DNA from: Saccharomonospora viridis DSM 43017
GTDB lineage: Bacteria; Actinomycetota; Actinomycetes; Mycobacteriales; Pseudonocardiaceae
Reading direction: 5' to 3'
Length of the DNA stretch: 64,000 nucleotides
Assembly (NCBI RefSeq): GCF_000023865.1
Contig: NC_013159.1
Span: 1,452,001-1,516,000, forward strand
Every line of letters begins with the position of its first letter. Position 1 is the stretch's first letter. Both the position numbers and the translations under genes were made by a program. The notes beneath the pieces are model-generated. The model saw only the letters and a program-made list of their open reading frames with translations, was not told the DNA's origin and ran no database searches. This document shows, piece after piece, positions 8,656 to 17,265 of the stretch.

Positions 8656-10968
8656 ATGAGCGAGTCCGTCACCGCCCCGGCCACCACGGACGTCCTGCGC
8701 GCGATAGAGGACCGAGTGCTGTGGTTGTCGAGCGCGATCATCCACCACGCCAATCGGGTCCGGCCGAATCCGTCGGGGTTGAAGGTCGGCGGGCACCAGG
8801 CGTCGTCGGCCTCGATGGTGTCGATCATGACCGCGTTGTGGTTCAACCATCTGCGTCCGCAGGACCGGGTGTCGGTGAAACCGCACGCCTCGCCGGTGTT
8901 GCACGCGATCAACTACCTGCTGGGTGAGCTGGACGAGTCGTACCTGCCTCGGCTGCGTGAGTTCGGCGGTCTGCAGAGTTATCCGAGCCGCATCAAAGAC
9001 CCCGATCCCGTCGACTACTCCACCGGATCGGTCGGCATCGGTGCGACCGCGCCGATCTGGGGCGCGATGTCCCGACGCTACGTCGACATCGCCTTCGGGG
9101 GCGCGGGAGTCGGGCGGCAGTACTCGCTGGTCGGGGACGCCGAGCTGGACGAGGGCGCCGTGTGGGAGGCCGTGCTCGACCCCAATGTCGCCGAGCTGGG
9201 CGAGCTCGTCTGGATCGTCGACCTCAACCGCCAGTCGTTGGACCGGGTCGTGCCCAACATCGCCGCTGACAAGCTGCAGCGGATGTTCGCCGCCGCCGGC
9301 TGGCAGGTCATCCAGCTCAAGTACGGCAGTCTGTTGGAGGAGCTGTTCACGCGTCCGGGCGGTGCCGAGCTGCGGCAGCGCATCGACGCCATGACCAACC
9401 CGGAGTACCAGCGGCTGCTGCGGTGCGACGCCACCGAACTGCGCCGCCGGCTGCCCGGTGAAGGGCCTTCGGCCCAGGCCATCAACGAGCTCGTCGCGAG
9501 CCTCGACGACACGACCCTGGTCGATGCGATCGCGAATCTCGGCGGACACGATCTGGCGGCGCTGGACCGCGCTCTGGGCATGATCGACGACACCCGTCCC
9601 ACGGTGATCTTCGCCTACACCGTCAAAGGCTACGGCTTGGCGATGAAGGGGCATCCGCAGAACCACTCGGCGCTGCTCACCGATGCACAGATGCGCGAGC
9701 TGGCCGAGCGCCTGGGCGCCGATCTGGACGACCCATGGCGCGCGTTCCCCGAGGGCAGTCCAGAGCACGAGCTGTGCCGGGCGACCGCGCGACGCCTGAA
9801 GCGGCCCGAGTTCCCGCCCCTTCCCCCGCCCGCGATCCCCGTCGACTTCGGCCGCACCCCCTCCGGCACCGCCACCACCCAGGCCGCGCTGGGCCGTGTT
9901 CTGCTCGACCTCACCCGCGAAGCACCCGACGCCGCGCGGCGCGTCGTCACCGTCAGTCCCGACGTCAGCTCCACCACCAACCTGGGCGGCTGGATCAACA
10001 AGGTCGGCGTGTGGTCGGTCCAGGAACGTCCGAACTGGTTCGCCGACGATGCCGAGACCATCCTGCAGTGGCAGGAGAAACCCACCGGCCAGCACATCGA
10101 GCTCGGTATCGCCGAGGTCAACCTGGTCGGCCTGATCAGCGAGCTGGGCACGACCTGGAGTCGCTGGGGCCAACCCCTTCTGCCGATCGGTGTGCTCTAC
10201 GACCCGTTCGTCGAACGGGCTCTGGAACCGTGGTCCTACGGCATCTACGCCGGTGGCCAGTCGATCCTCGTCGGCACCCCGTCCGGTGTCACCCTCGCCC
10301 CCGAGGGTGGGGCACACCAGTCGATCAAGACGCCGTCGATCGGTCTGGAGCAGCCCGGCTGCCTCACCTACGAGCCGGCGTTCGCCCAGGACGTCGAATG
10401 GACGTTGCTCGCCGCTCTCGCCCAGCTCGGCAAACCCGGTGGTTCGTCGGCCTACCTGCGGCTGTCCACCCGGCCCGTCGACCAGTCACTGGCCGCCGTG
10501 CCCACCGACCCCGCCGCCCGGGAACGCCGCCGCCGCCAGGTCGTCGCCGGCGCCTACGCCCTGCGCCGCACCGAGAACGTGAAGGTCACCATCGCCGCCA
10601 TGGGCGCCGTCGTCCCCGAGGCCCTCGACGCCGCTACCCGGCTGGACCAGATCGGCATCCCCACGGACGTGGTGTGCGTGACCAGCCCCGACCTGCTCTA
10701 CCGTGCCGTGCGCGCACGCCAGGGCCACGAACAGGCCGACACCTGGATCCTCGACCAGGTCTTCCCCGCTGAACGTGCCACGCCGCTGGTCACCGTCCTG
10801 GACGGACACCCGCACACCCTGTCGTTCCTGGCCACGATCAACCGCGTCGCCACCAGCGCGCTCGGCGTGACCCGTTTCGGGCAATCAGGCTCGTTGGAGG
10901 ATGTCTATCACCATCACGGCATCGACACCGACAGCATCGTCCGCGCCGCGCTCGACATCACCGAGTGA
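8656..10968 (+). CDS. AceE/transketolase-like thiamine diphosphate enzyme
   Basis: A 770-residue enzyme with the layout of homodimeric 2-oxoacid dehydrogenase E1 (AceE) and transketolases: an N-terminal ThDP-binding domain, a middle pyrimidine-binding domain (from about residue 400) and a C-terminal domain. The ThDP/Mg motif GDAELDEG is at 160-167, with Asn191 in VDLNRQSLD downstream. The AceE-like words VKGYGLAMKGHPQNHS and HIELGIAEVNLVG are present. It is shorter than AceE (about 890-920 residues) and no lipoyl E2 or E3 gene is adjacent, so the acceptor and 2-oxoacid are unknown. The ATG at 8656 has GAGG eight bases upstream. Regulation by the divergent Lrp-type protein is likely. Confidence 0.85.
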   Translation: MSESVTAPATTDVLRAIEDRVLWLSSAIIHHANRVRPNPSGLKVGGHQASSASMVSIMTALWFNHLRPQDRVSVKPHASPVLHAINYLLGELDESYLPRLREFGGLQSYPSRIKDPDPVDYSTGSVGIGATAPIWGAMSRRYVDIAFGGAGVGRQYSLVGDAELDEGAVWEAVLDPNVAELGELVWIVDLNRQSLDRVVPNIAADKLQRMFAAAGWQVIQLKYGSLLEELFTRPGGAELRQRIDAMTNPEYQRLLRCDATELRRRLPGEGPSAQAINELVASLDDTTLVDAIANLGGHDLAALDRALGMIDDTRPTVIFAYTVKGYGLAMKGHPQNHSALLTDAQMRELAERLGADLDDPWRAFPEGSPEHELCRATARRLKRPEFPPLPPPAIPVDFGRTPSGTATTQAALGRVLLDLTREAPDAARRVVTVSPDVSSTTNLGGWINKVGVWSVQERPNWFADDAETILQWQEKPTGQHIELGIAEVNLVGLISELGTTWSRWGQPLLPIGVLYDPFVERALEPWSYGIYAGGQSILVGTPSGVTLAPEGGAHQSIKTPSIGLEQPGCLTYEPAFAQDVEWTLLAALAQLGKPGGSSAYLRLSTRPVDQSLAAVPTDPAARERRRRQVVAGAYALRRTENVKVTIAAMGAVVPEALDAATRLDQIGIPTDVVCVTSPDLLYRAVRARQGHEQADTWILDQVFPAERATPLVTVLDGHPHTLSFLATINRVATSALGVTRFGQSGSLEDVYHHHGIDTDSIVRAALDITE

Positions 10969-11291
10969 ATCCCGGAACGAGCGCCTATGGCCTCATCCGC
11001 AAGGCACGGACGTCGTGGTCGGCCTTGGCTTAGCAGGATCGAGCACCGAGTGAACAGGACTCGACACCGTCCGAAGGGGACAATCAGTGATCCCCCATCC
11101 TCCGAAGTTCCGAAGCCGTGTCTTGAAGCCGCCGAGGCAAGGTGATCGGTCGGCGCCGGGCCGGAATCGTCGGTGCCCGTTCCGGAGCGCTACGCGGGGG
11201 ACGGGCCCGAAGCCGCGATTCGCCGTGCCCGAGATGCCGCAGCGGTGACGAATCCCCTTTTCTTCCGCAAGAGTGGGGCTACCGTGTTGTG
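10969..11291. other. Intergenic region, about 320 bases
   Basis: No supported gene, hairpin terminator or promoter could be pointed out with confidence. Confidence 0.4.
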
Positions 11292-12083
11292 GTGACCCGA
11301 GCGCCGAAAGGCATCGATTCCGACCCGTCCGGCCCCGCGCACCACCGGCTGCCACGACTGAGGTTGGTCGTGGTGGCGCTCGTGGGCTACGGACTGACCC
11401 TCACCGTCGCCAGCGACACCGTGTACCTGCTGGCGATACCCGGAGTGCTGTGCTTGATCGTCGTGGTGTTCGTGTCCGTGCGCTCGTTCTTGCGCAGACC
11501 GTTCCACGTCCCCACCGGTTTCGAGGAGCTCGACCAGCGCAGGGTCGTGCGGCGCCATCGTGCGGTGTTGCTCCAGCGGTACGCCATGTTGCTCGTGGGT
11601 GCCGCGGCGTTGTGCGTGGTGCCGTTCTGGGTCGATGTGGCCGTGCTGTATCCGTTGGTGGGGGTGGGCGTCGGGATCGTGAAGCTCAGCCTCTACTCCT
11701 TCGTCCCACAACTCGCTTTCCTCAAAAGATGCTCGCGGGTGTTGAGCGTCTACGAACCGGAATTCCGTGCACCGGTGCGGCTGGTGATGGGGCGCGGCAA
11801 CGGCGAACTGTGTGTGCGGGTGGGTGAAGGTGAGCATTCCACGCCGACCATGGTGGCCCGCTCGACCGTCGACTACCACGAGCTGCCGGCGGGGCTGGCC
11901 GACGGTGGTTGGTTCGCGGGAGACACCGCGCTCGGGGGAGTGTTGCTCGTTCCCGGAACCGGCGAGATCCTGTGTCTTTTCCCCCAGGACGTCCGGGCCC
12001 GCGCGAACGAATGTGGCCGCGCGGGCCCCGAAAGACGAGCCAAGGCCCAGCGCGCGGGACTGGATGACCTGCACCGTTCTTAG
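11292..12083 (+). CDS. Membrane protein of unknown function
   Basis: A product of 263 residues with two pairs of hydrophobic segments (roughly residues 20-62 and 92-140), followed by a soluble C-terminal domain of about 120 residues with no recognised family. I start it at the second of two adjacent GTG codons (11289, 11292). The open frame extends further upstream, but that part has the low-complexity look of non-coding sequence. There is no clear Shine-Dalgarno sequence, so the start is uncertain. There is no obvious operon partner. Confidence 0.6.
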   Translation: MTRAPKGIDSDPSGPAHHRLPRLRLVVVALVGYGLTLTVASDTVYLLAIPGVLCLIVVVFVSVRSFLRRPFHVPTGFEELDQRRVVRRHRAVLLQRYAMLLVGAAALCVVPFWVDVAVLYPLVGVGVGIVKLSLYSFVPQLAFLKRCSRVLSVYEPEFRAPVRLVMGRGNGELCVRVGEGEHSTPTMVARSTVDYHELPAGLADGGWFAGDTALGGVLLVPGTGEILCLFPQDVRARANECGRAGPERRAKAQRAGLDDLHRS

Positions 12084-12331
12084 GGCTCGGGAGGTCTGCC
12101 TGCCCGTGGCCTCCACGGTGGCCACCGGTTTCCGACGCCGGGGTGAGAGAACCCGATGGAAGAGGGCTCGAAACCCTCGGATTTCTGTGCCGGCGCAGGA
12201 TCGGGGTCGAAAAGACACCTCTTTGGGATCGCTCCCGCCTGATGTGGGAGCGACGTGACGGTCCGCGTCGAGGTGAAGAAACCGGTGATACCGCCATCGT
12301 CGCGGGACGGTAACGGTTCTTCCGTCACGTC

Positions 12332-12913
12332 TTGGCGAGTGTGAGCGACCGGGCGAAGGTGCCGGGTCGGACCTCCGATGCGACCGTCGTCCTCTTCCAC
12401 GACCGTGACGGCGACAACCTCGACGACGAGGACGAGTACGTGTCCGGGGTGACGGTCGGGCTGCGAGACGTCGACGACGAGGACGCCCCGCTGGTGACGG
12501 CTGTGACCGACGAGCAGGGGCGCGCGGTGTTCACCGACCAGCAGGCTGGTCTGTACCACATCGAGATCTTCGGTCCGTGGCAGCGCGAGGAGGTCTCCGC
12601 CGCTTTCGCTCGAGTACACGCGACGTACGGGGAACACCACAACACGACCACCGTCGGCATCGTCCCGGGGCCTGACCGGCCGTTGCCGGGGGAGGACGGG
12701 GACAGCGCCGGTACCGCACTGACGGGTGTCTCGCCCGCAGACCCGTCGGCGAATCCGCCGGCAGGTTCCCAGGATCGGGCGGACGACGTTGCCGCACTCG
12801 CCTCCACCGGAACCGACGCGATGACGCTCGTCGGCGTGGGAGCGGGGGTACTGCTCGCCGGTGTCGCCACGGTCGTGGTCACGCGCCGCCGCGCGAACGG
12901 CTCGGCCGCTTAG
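12332..12913 (+). pseudogene. LAXTG-anchored SdrD B-like surface protein lacking its signal peptide
   Basis: The 193-residue frame holds one SdrD B-like (prealbumin-type) domain, with the calcium-loop word HDRDGDNLDDEDE near residue 23, a Pro/Ser/Gly-rich linker, then LASTG, a hydrophobic helix (LVGVGAGVLLAGVATVVV) and an Arg-Arg-Arg tail. The last part is a class E sortase sorting signal. Wall anchoring needs an N-terminal signal peptide, but none precedes residue 1 in any frame of the upstream 250 bases, and the TTG start has no ribosome binding site. I read it as a 5'-truncated remnant; an unrecognised distant start is the alternative. Confidence 0.6.
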
Positions 12914-13206
12914 CAACAATGCGGGGCGCGCCGATTCGTCACTCGGCCCGCCCGCCGATTCGTGCCGTGAGTTCGGCGGTCGTGGTCTTGACCTCGGTCG
13001 CCGGCTCCGGCCATATCCGACCGCACTGTCGTTCGCCGTCGCATTCGTGTCGGAACGTCACGCTGATCGCCGTGATCGGTCGCCCGGCCGGGTGTCCCTC
13101 CGACCTACGCGGTGTGGCGACAAGCGGAGCGCGTGCGCTGAGCGCGGCCGTCGACGTGCGTGTCGAGGACGGGCGGCGATGGGGACAGGTCACGGTCTTC
13201 GGATGC
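12914..13206. other. Intergenic region with weak coding potential on the minus strand
   Basis: A minus-strand frame ending at 12939 has about 80 percent G/C at third positions over its last 45 codons (around TFRHECDGERQCGRIWPEP), but it has no clear start or ribosome binding site. I do not call it a gene. Confidence 0.3.
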
Positions 13207-14403
13207 TCAGACACGCATGGGAAGGTCCCAACGGATGTCGGAGTCGGGGGAACCGAGCCAGACGTGCTGGCACGTCGGTGTGGCACTCACCCCGAGGTGT
13301 TCCCAGCCGGGGCGGCCGTGGGCCCGCCACAGTGCATGAGCGGATTCGACGACCTCCCACAGCAACGTCGGGCCGTGCTGAACGACGCGGCGGGTGCCGT
13401 TCGGTCTGGCGTCGGTCTCGACTTCGGCCCACGAACCGTCGGATCCGGTGAGGACGACGGCGCGGGGCGTGTCGGCGTTGGTGTAGTCGGCCCCGTAGCG
13501 CATGCCCACCGTGACGCGAGTGGGCATCGACAGGCAGGCCAAAAACCACGGCACCGGTTCCCGACACACCGGCGCGTTCAGGGACGTGTGGGACCGCCGG
13601 ACCTCGGCGGTGACTTCGTAGTCCACGCGGCAGCTCGGCGGAACCGCTTCCCCGGCCGGACGGCGCAGTTGCATGCAGGCGGCCCTGCCGGGGACGAACC
13701 GGCCTGCCACGAGCATGCCGCGCCCCTCGTGCCGTAACAGGGCCAGATTCCCGGCCGTGACGTTGCGGCGGACGTCGGTGAGGAGGAGCCCGCCCGGCCG
13801 TAGTTGCTCGATCCACGCGGCGGGGATGTGGGGGACGGCGACGGTGGAGATGATGCGGTCGTATTTGTGGTGGGCGGGCACGCCGTGGAACCCGTCGCCC
13901 TGCACCAGGGTGGGCGTGTAGCCCAACGATCGCAGCCGCACCCGTGCGGCCTCGGTGTAGGCGATGTCGATGCTGGTCACCGCCGTGTCACCCAGCAGCT
14001 CGCACAGCAGTGCCGTGGTGTAGCCGGTGCCGGTACCGATCTCGAGTACGCGGTGCCCGGGTTCCAGCTCGAGCATGTCCAGCATGCGTGTGCTCAGGCC
14101 GGGTTCGGAACTGAAGGAGAGCGCACGCCCCTGGCCGTCGATGTCGGTGACCAGCGTGACGTTTCGATAGAGGGCGGCGGCGTCGTACTCGTCGCGTACG
14201 TCGTGTCGCTGCCACACGCCGGTGCGGTCTTGTACGTAGTAGAAGGGCACGAAGATGTGCCGCGGAACGTTCTCGACCGCCTTGCGTAGCGATGTCGAAC
14301 GCAACGTGCCGTCGTCGACCAACTCCTGCGCCAGCGCTTTCGCGGCGCGTCGCGTGTGGGCGGTCACCGTGACCCTGCCTGTGGCTCTGTGCGTGGTGCG
14401 CAC
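13207..14403 (-). CDS. PCMT-like O-methyltransferase of RiPP-maturation type
   Basis: A 398-residue SAM-dependent methyltransferase related to protein-L-isoaspartate O-methyltransferase. It opens with the family's substrate-side helix region (around ENVPRHIFVPFYYVQD), then SSEPGLSTRMLDMLELEPG, and SAM motif I LEIGTGTGYTTALLCELLG. It has an extra C-terminal domain ending in VTPTCQHVWLGSPDS-like words, as in methyltransferases of the FxLD and ATP-grasp peptide-maturation systems, where they methylate a carboxylate of a ribosomal peptide. No precursor, ATP-grasp or LanB-like gene is next to it. The GTG at 14403 has AGGAGG four bases upstream; a frame continues to 14583, but its residues are low in complexity. 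Confidence 0.8.
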   Translation of the reverse strand: MRTTHRATGRVTVTAHTRRAAKALAQELVDDGTLRSTSLRKAVENVPRHIFVPFYYVQDRTGVWQRHDVRDEYDAAALYRNVTLVTDIDGQGRALSFSSEPGLSTRMLDMLELEPGHRVLEIGTGTGYTTALLCELLGDTAVTSIDIAYTEAARVRLRSLGYTPTLVQGDGFHGVPAHHKYDRIISTVAVPHIPAAWIEQLRPGGLLLTDVRRNVTAGNLALLRHEGRGMLVAGRFVPGRAACMQLRRPAGEAVPPSCRVDYEVTAEVRRSHTSLNAPVCREPVPWFLACLSMPTRVTVGMRYGADYTNADTPRAVVLTGSDGSWAEVETDARPNGTRRVVQHGPTLLWEVVESAHALWRAHGRPGWEHLGVSATPTCQHVWLGSPDSDIRWDLPMRV

Positions 14404-14545
14404 CTGTCCTCCTGTTGCTGTGGGATGCGAGCGTGCGATGGGGCGACCGGTGGGGGCGGGGCAGTGGGCGGTCGAAGTTCCGTCGGCCGTGGTCGGTCGT
14501 GTGCGCACACCCCGGTGTGGGGCGGTCGGAGTCGCTCCACGTTGA

Positions 14546-14590
14546 TCAGTCCACGGTGTGCTCGCCGAGCGTCCTCGGGACATCGGCCAT
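14546..14590 (-). CDS. 14-residue mini-ORF with a consensus Shine-Dalgarno sequence
   Basis: ATG at 14590 follows GAGGAGGTGAACAAC, one of the best ribosome binding sites in the window. The frame reads MADVPRTLGEHTVD and stops at 14546. It lies 143 bases before the methyltransferase start on the same strand. It has no Cys, Ser or FxLD motif, so it does not look like a known RiPP precursor. It may be a leader peptide, a decayed precursor or a chance ORF behind a real ribosome-binding site. Confidence 0.35.
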   Translation of the reverse strand: MADVPRTLGEHTVD

Positions 14591-14855
14591 GTTGTTCACC
14601 TCCTCGTCGTGCCCGGTGCGGGTCGGTGGTGTCTTCAGGTGTGCGCTGTGCGGATGCTGCTGAGAACCCCGTGGTGGCGTTCTGCGACGTTTGTCCCGGT
14701 GCCTTTCGACCGTCAAGACATCGGATTAGGAGCGAATCCTTACGGCCGAGACTTGCGGGGATGTGTACTCAGATCGGGTGAGAACGATTCGCCCCACGTG
14801 CTCGGCATGCGAATCCGTGGAGCCCAGTGTCGAGGACCATCCGTTGCCAGCCAAG

Positions 14856-14896
14856 GCGGGGACCGCATATGCGACCTGAGAATATGCGGTCCCCGC
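14856..14896. repeat. Perfect 15-bp inverted repeat, likely operator
   Basis: GCGGGGACCGCATAT (14856-14870) and its exact complement (14882-14896) are separated by 11 bases. No T-run follows on either side, so a terminator is unlikely. It lies just upstream of the promoter-like elements of the XRE-TPR gene, where a dimeric regulator could bind. Confidence 0.65.
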
Positions 14897-14905
14897 ATAG
14901 TTATC

Positions 14906-14934
14906 TCGTCAGATTCTCCGTATTGGTCTAAAAT
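14906..14934 (+). promoter_or_regulatory. Candidate promoter of the XRE-TPR gene
   Basis: TCGTCA (14906-14911), a 17-base spacer and TAAAAT (14929-14934) make a plausible sigma-70-type promoter just upstream of the coding frame. Confidence 0.45.
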
Positions 14935-14945
14935 CCCGCCAATCC

Positions 14946-16304
14946 ATGACCTGGAGAATTGTGCTGATGCATACGTGGAATAATCACTTCGGCCCTCCGA
15001 ATATGCCCGACGAATTTTGGGATCATTCCGAGATCCAGCAGGCTGCACGAGAGCGGCACATCGGTCGTTTGCTCCGCGCGTATCGCACGCTCCAGCGGCC
15101 GAGGATGACGCAGTTACAGTTGGCCGGCTGGCTGGGGATCGACCAGTCGAACCTGTCCCGACACGAACGGGCGGCTCGACCCACGGTCGACCTGGACAAG
15201 TTGATGCAATGGGCGAGCATCCTGCGGATTCCGCAACGTCTTTTGTGGTTCCAGCTCCATCCGACCCACACATCTGAGCCGGCCCCGGCTTCGCCGACGC
15301 TCGCCACCGTCGAGGAGAGTGGAGACGTTGACGTGCACCGACGACAGTTCCTCCGTGCTTCGGGGATGACAGCGCTCGGCATGGTCTGCAGCGGTACCGC
15401 GCAGGCCGTTCCCAGCGGCTCGACGGTGGAGGAGATCCGCCGTATGACGGCGGGGTTCCGCGCGCAGGACAACAGTTTCGGCGGAAGCTACGGTCGCAGT
15501 GCGTTGGCGGCCTATTTCAGTCGCACGGTGGAACCGTTGTTGACTTCCCGGGCGAAGCCGCCCCTGCTCGTCGCCGCCGCCGAAATGCAACAGGTCGCAG
15601 GGTGGATGGCCTATGACGTCGGGCAACCCGAGATCGGGCGACGACATCTTCGCGAGGCACTGCGACTCTGTCAACGGGCGGGCGAGGAAGCGCTCGCCGC
15701 GGAGATGCTCGCCGGCATGTCGCACCAAGCGGCGTTCCTGGGGGCCGGTGACTCGGCCGTCGACCTCGCCTTGGCGGCCCAGCAGATCGCCGGACGTGTG
15801 CACCTGCCCGCCCTGGCCGCAGAGATCAACGTGCTGGAGGCCCATGGGTACGCCATCAAAGGGGACAGGGCCGAATGTCTGGCGGCTTTGCACCACAGTG
15901 AACAGGCGTTCGAGCACGCCGACGGTGATCGACCGGACTGGTTGCGCTACTTCGACCGTTCCTACATGGCCGCGAAGACCGCACACGTCCTGCGGGACCT
16001 CGGGGCTTCGGCGGAAGCCGAGGCGTATGCGCGGGAATCCCTGCAGATGGCCGAGGGATACGAACGTGGGCGGCTTTTCAACACGGCTCTGCTCGCCTCG
16101 ATCCTGGCCGATCAACGGCGGGTGGAGGAAGCCTGCGCCGAGGGCGCTCGGGCGGTGTCGATGCTCCACCGCGTCCGTTCTGTGCGCGCTCTCGCCTACC
16201 TGTCCGATTTGGCGCGCCGCCTCGCCCCGTTCGCCCGCACCACGTCGGTGAAGCACCTGTACGACCGGTTCCACAGTGTCGGGGTCGTCACCCCGCGAAT
16301 GTAG
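14946..16304 (+). CDS. XRE-family regulator with TPR-like C-terminal region
   Basis: Up to 452 residues. An N-terminal helix-turn-helix (about residues 38-95, with QLAGWLGIDQSNLSRHERAAR) is followed by a Tat-signal-like internal word RRQFLRASGMTALGM near residue 130, then a long helical C-terminal region resembling TPR repeats. This build is common in actinomycete regulators that sense peptides or partner proteins through TPRs. The start is uncertain: ATG at 14946, 14967 and 15003 are all in frame, and homologues often begin near the third (MPDEFW). The gene is divergent from the RiPP-type methyltransferase, with a perfect palindrome between them, so it may control that gene or itself. Confidence 0.85.
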   Translation: MTWRIVLMHTWNNHFGPPNMPDEFWDHSEIQQAARERHIGRLLRAYRTLQRPRMTQLQLAGWLGIDQSNLSRHERAARPTVDLDKLMQWASILRIPQRLLWFQLHPTHTSEPAPASPTLATVEESGDVDVHRRQFLRASGMTALGMVCSGTAQAVPSGSTVEEIRRMTAGFRAQDNSFGGSYGRSALAAYFSRTVEPLLTSRAKPPLLVAAAEMQQVAGWMAYDVGQPEIGRRHLREALRLCQRAGEEALAAEMLAGMSHQAAFLGAGDSAVDLALAAQQIAGRVHLPALAAEINVLEAHGYAIKGDRAECLAALHHSEQAFEHADGDRPDWLRYFDRSYMAAKTAHVLRDLGASAEAEAYARESLQMAEGYERGRLFNTALLASILADQRRVEEACAEGARAVSMLHRVRSVRALAYLSDLARRLAPFARTTSVKHLYDRFHSVGVVTPRM

Positions 16305-16311
16305 GGAGGTC

Positions 16312-16869
16312 TCATCGGGGTGGGAAGGTGAGTACGTGCATCAGTCCCACCTGGGACGCCGCACCCACGATCTCCCCTTTGTCCATACGTTCCCGAATCG
16401 AATCCAGAGGAAGCCAGGCGACCCGCTCGGCCTCGTTGACGTCGGTGGGACCGCCGACGTACTCGGCACCGAGGGAGACGAACAGGAGGTTCTCGGCATC
16501 CGCCGAGCCGACCATGGGTTGTGTGGTGACGAGCGGACGCACGTCACGGGGGCGCCAGCCGGTTTCCTCCTCGACCTCACGTGCCGCCGCGAGAGCGGGC
16601 TCCTCGTGCGCATCCACGTATCCACCGGGCAGTTCCCACACCCAGCGGTCCAGGATCCAACGATGCCGCCACAACAGCAGTACGTTCTTTCGAGCGTCGT
16701 CGAGGACGACCATCATGGCCGCCCGAGGCATCCTGAGCACGTACTGTTCGAAGTGCACACCATCAGGCAGCTCCACGGAGGCGATGGAGAGTCGGAGCCT
16801 GCGGGTGTCGTCGACAAGCCGTTCGCCGTGGATCGTCCAGCGAGTCAGCGCTTGGTCCATGGGCGGCAT
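16312..16869 (-). CDS. Nudix hydrolase
   Basis: A 185-residue protein with the full Nudix box: Gly-Gly-Tyr-Val-Asp-Ala-His-Glu, seven residues, then REVEEETGW. It should hydrolyse a nucleoside diphosphate linked to another group; ADP-ribose-type substrates are common for sequences of this kind with an N-terminal beta extension (about residues 10-55). The exact substrate is unknown. The ATG at 16869 has AAGGAG a few bases upstream. The gene converges on the XRE-TPR regulator, with seven bases between stop codons. Confidence 0.9.
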   Translation of the reverse strand: MPPMDQALTRWTIHGERLVDDTRRLRLSIASVELPDGVHFEQYVLRMPRAAMMVVLDDARKNVLLLWRHRWILDRWVWELPGGYVDAHEEPALAAAREVEEETGWRPRDVRPLVTTQPMVGSADAENLLFVSLGAEYVGGPTDVNEAERVAWLPLDSIRERMDKGEIVGAASQVGLMHVLTFPPR

Positions 16870-17133
16870 TGTCTCCTTCGTCGCCTCGGATGGCCAGCGA
16901 CTTGCGTGGGCGACTTCCGGTGACTCGGCCGACGGGGGCTTAGCCGTGGTCCGCGATGCTCGGGCAAGTGGTGCGACGGCGGGACATCGCGTCTTCCGTC
17001 CGGACCCCGTTGACGCACACGTTGTGGCGACGGGGTGAGCGCTCCGGAAAAACCGGTTACTCCCGGGTCCTGCGGCGACTGTTCTCGGGTCCTGCAGGGC
17101 ACGGCAATCCCCACGAGAACGCCGGAGAAAACG

Positions 17134-17161
17134 GAACGTTCGCGCTCTTACGCGAACGTTC
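17134..17161. repeat. 11-bp inverted repeat
   Basis: GAACGTTCGCG (17134-17144), six bases, then its exact complement (17151-17161). No T-run follows on either side. It could be an operator or an RNA hairpin. It does not fit the actinobacterial LexA box. Confidence 0.5.
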
Positions 17162-17265
17162 TGCGAACACAGCCCACGGACAGCCCGCCGTGGTGGCCCA
17201 CCGCGATCGTCGCCCGACGGCGATCACCGCCGGGCGAGCTGGCGTCTTCTCAGATCCGCGTCATT

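Larger units (their letters stand above)
14404..14945. other. Divergent regulatory region between the methyltransferase and the XRE-TPR gene
   Basis: About 540 bases holding a 14-codon mini-ORF (14546-14590), a perfect 15-bp inverted repeat (14856-14896) and promoter-like hexamers. On the minus strand TTGACG, at about 14709-14714, could be the -35 element for the methyltransferase transcript. Confidence 0.5.

Noticed and set aside
8572-10317. A 581-codon frame opposite the AceE-like gene
   Set aside because: Shadow frame; it also covers the divergent regulatory region, which a real gene would not.
12160-12180. GGCTCGAAACCCT-like sequence resembling a tRNA T-arm
   Set aside because: No acceptor stem or anticodon arm can be drawn around it.
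12939-13206. Minus-strand small gene downstream of the methyltransferase
   Set aside because: Third-position G/C is suggestive only over the last 45 codons; no start codon with a ribosome binding site and no known family.
14856-14896. Perfect palindrome as a transcription terminator
   Set aside because: No T-run on either side and it lies at the 5' ends of two divergent genes.
17134-17161. Inverted repeat as a LexA box
   Set aside because: It does not fit the CGAAC-N4-GTTCG spacing of actinobacterial LexA sites.
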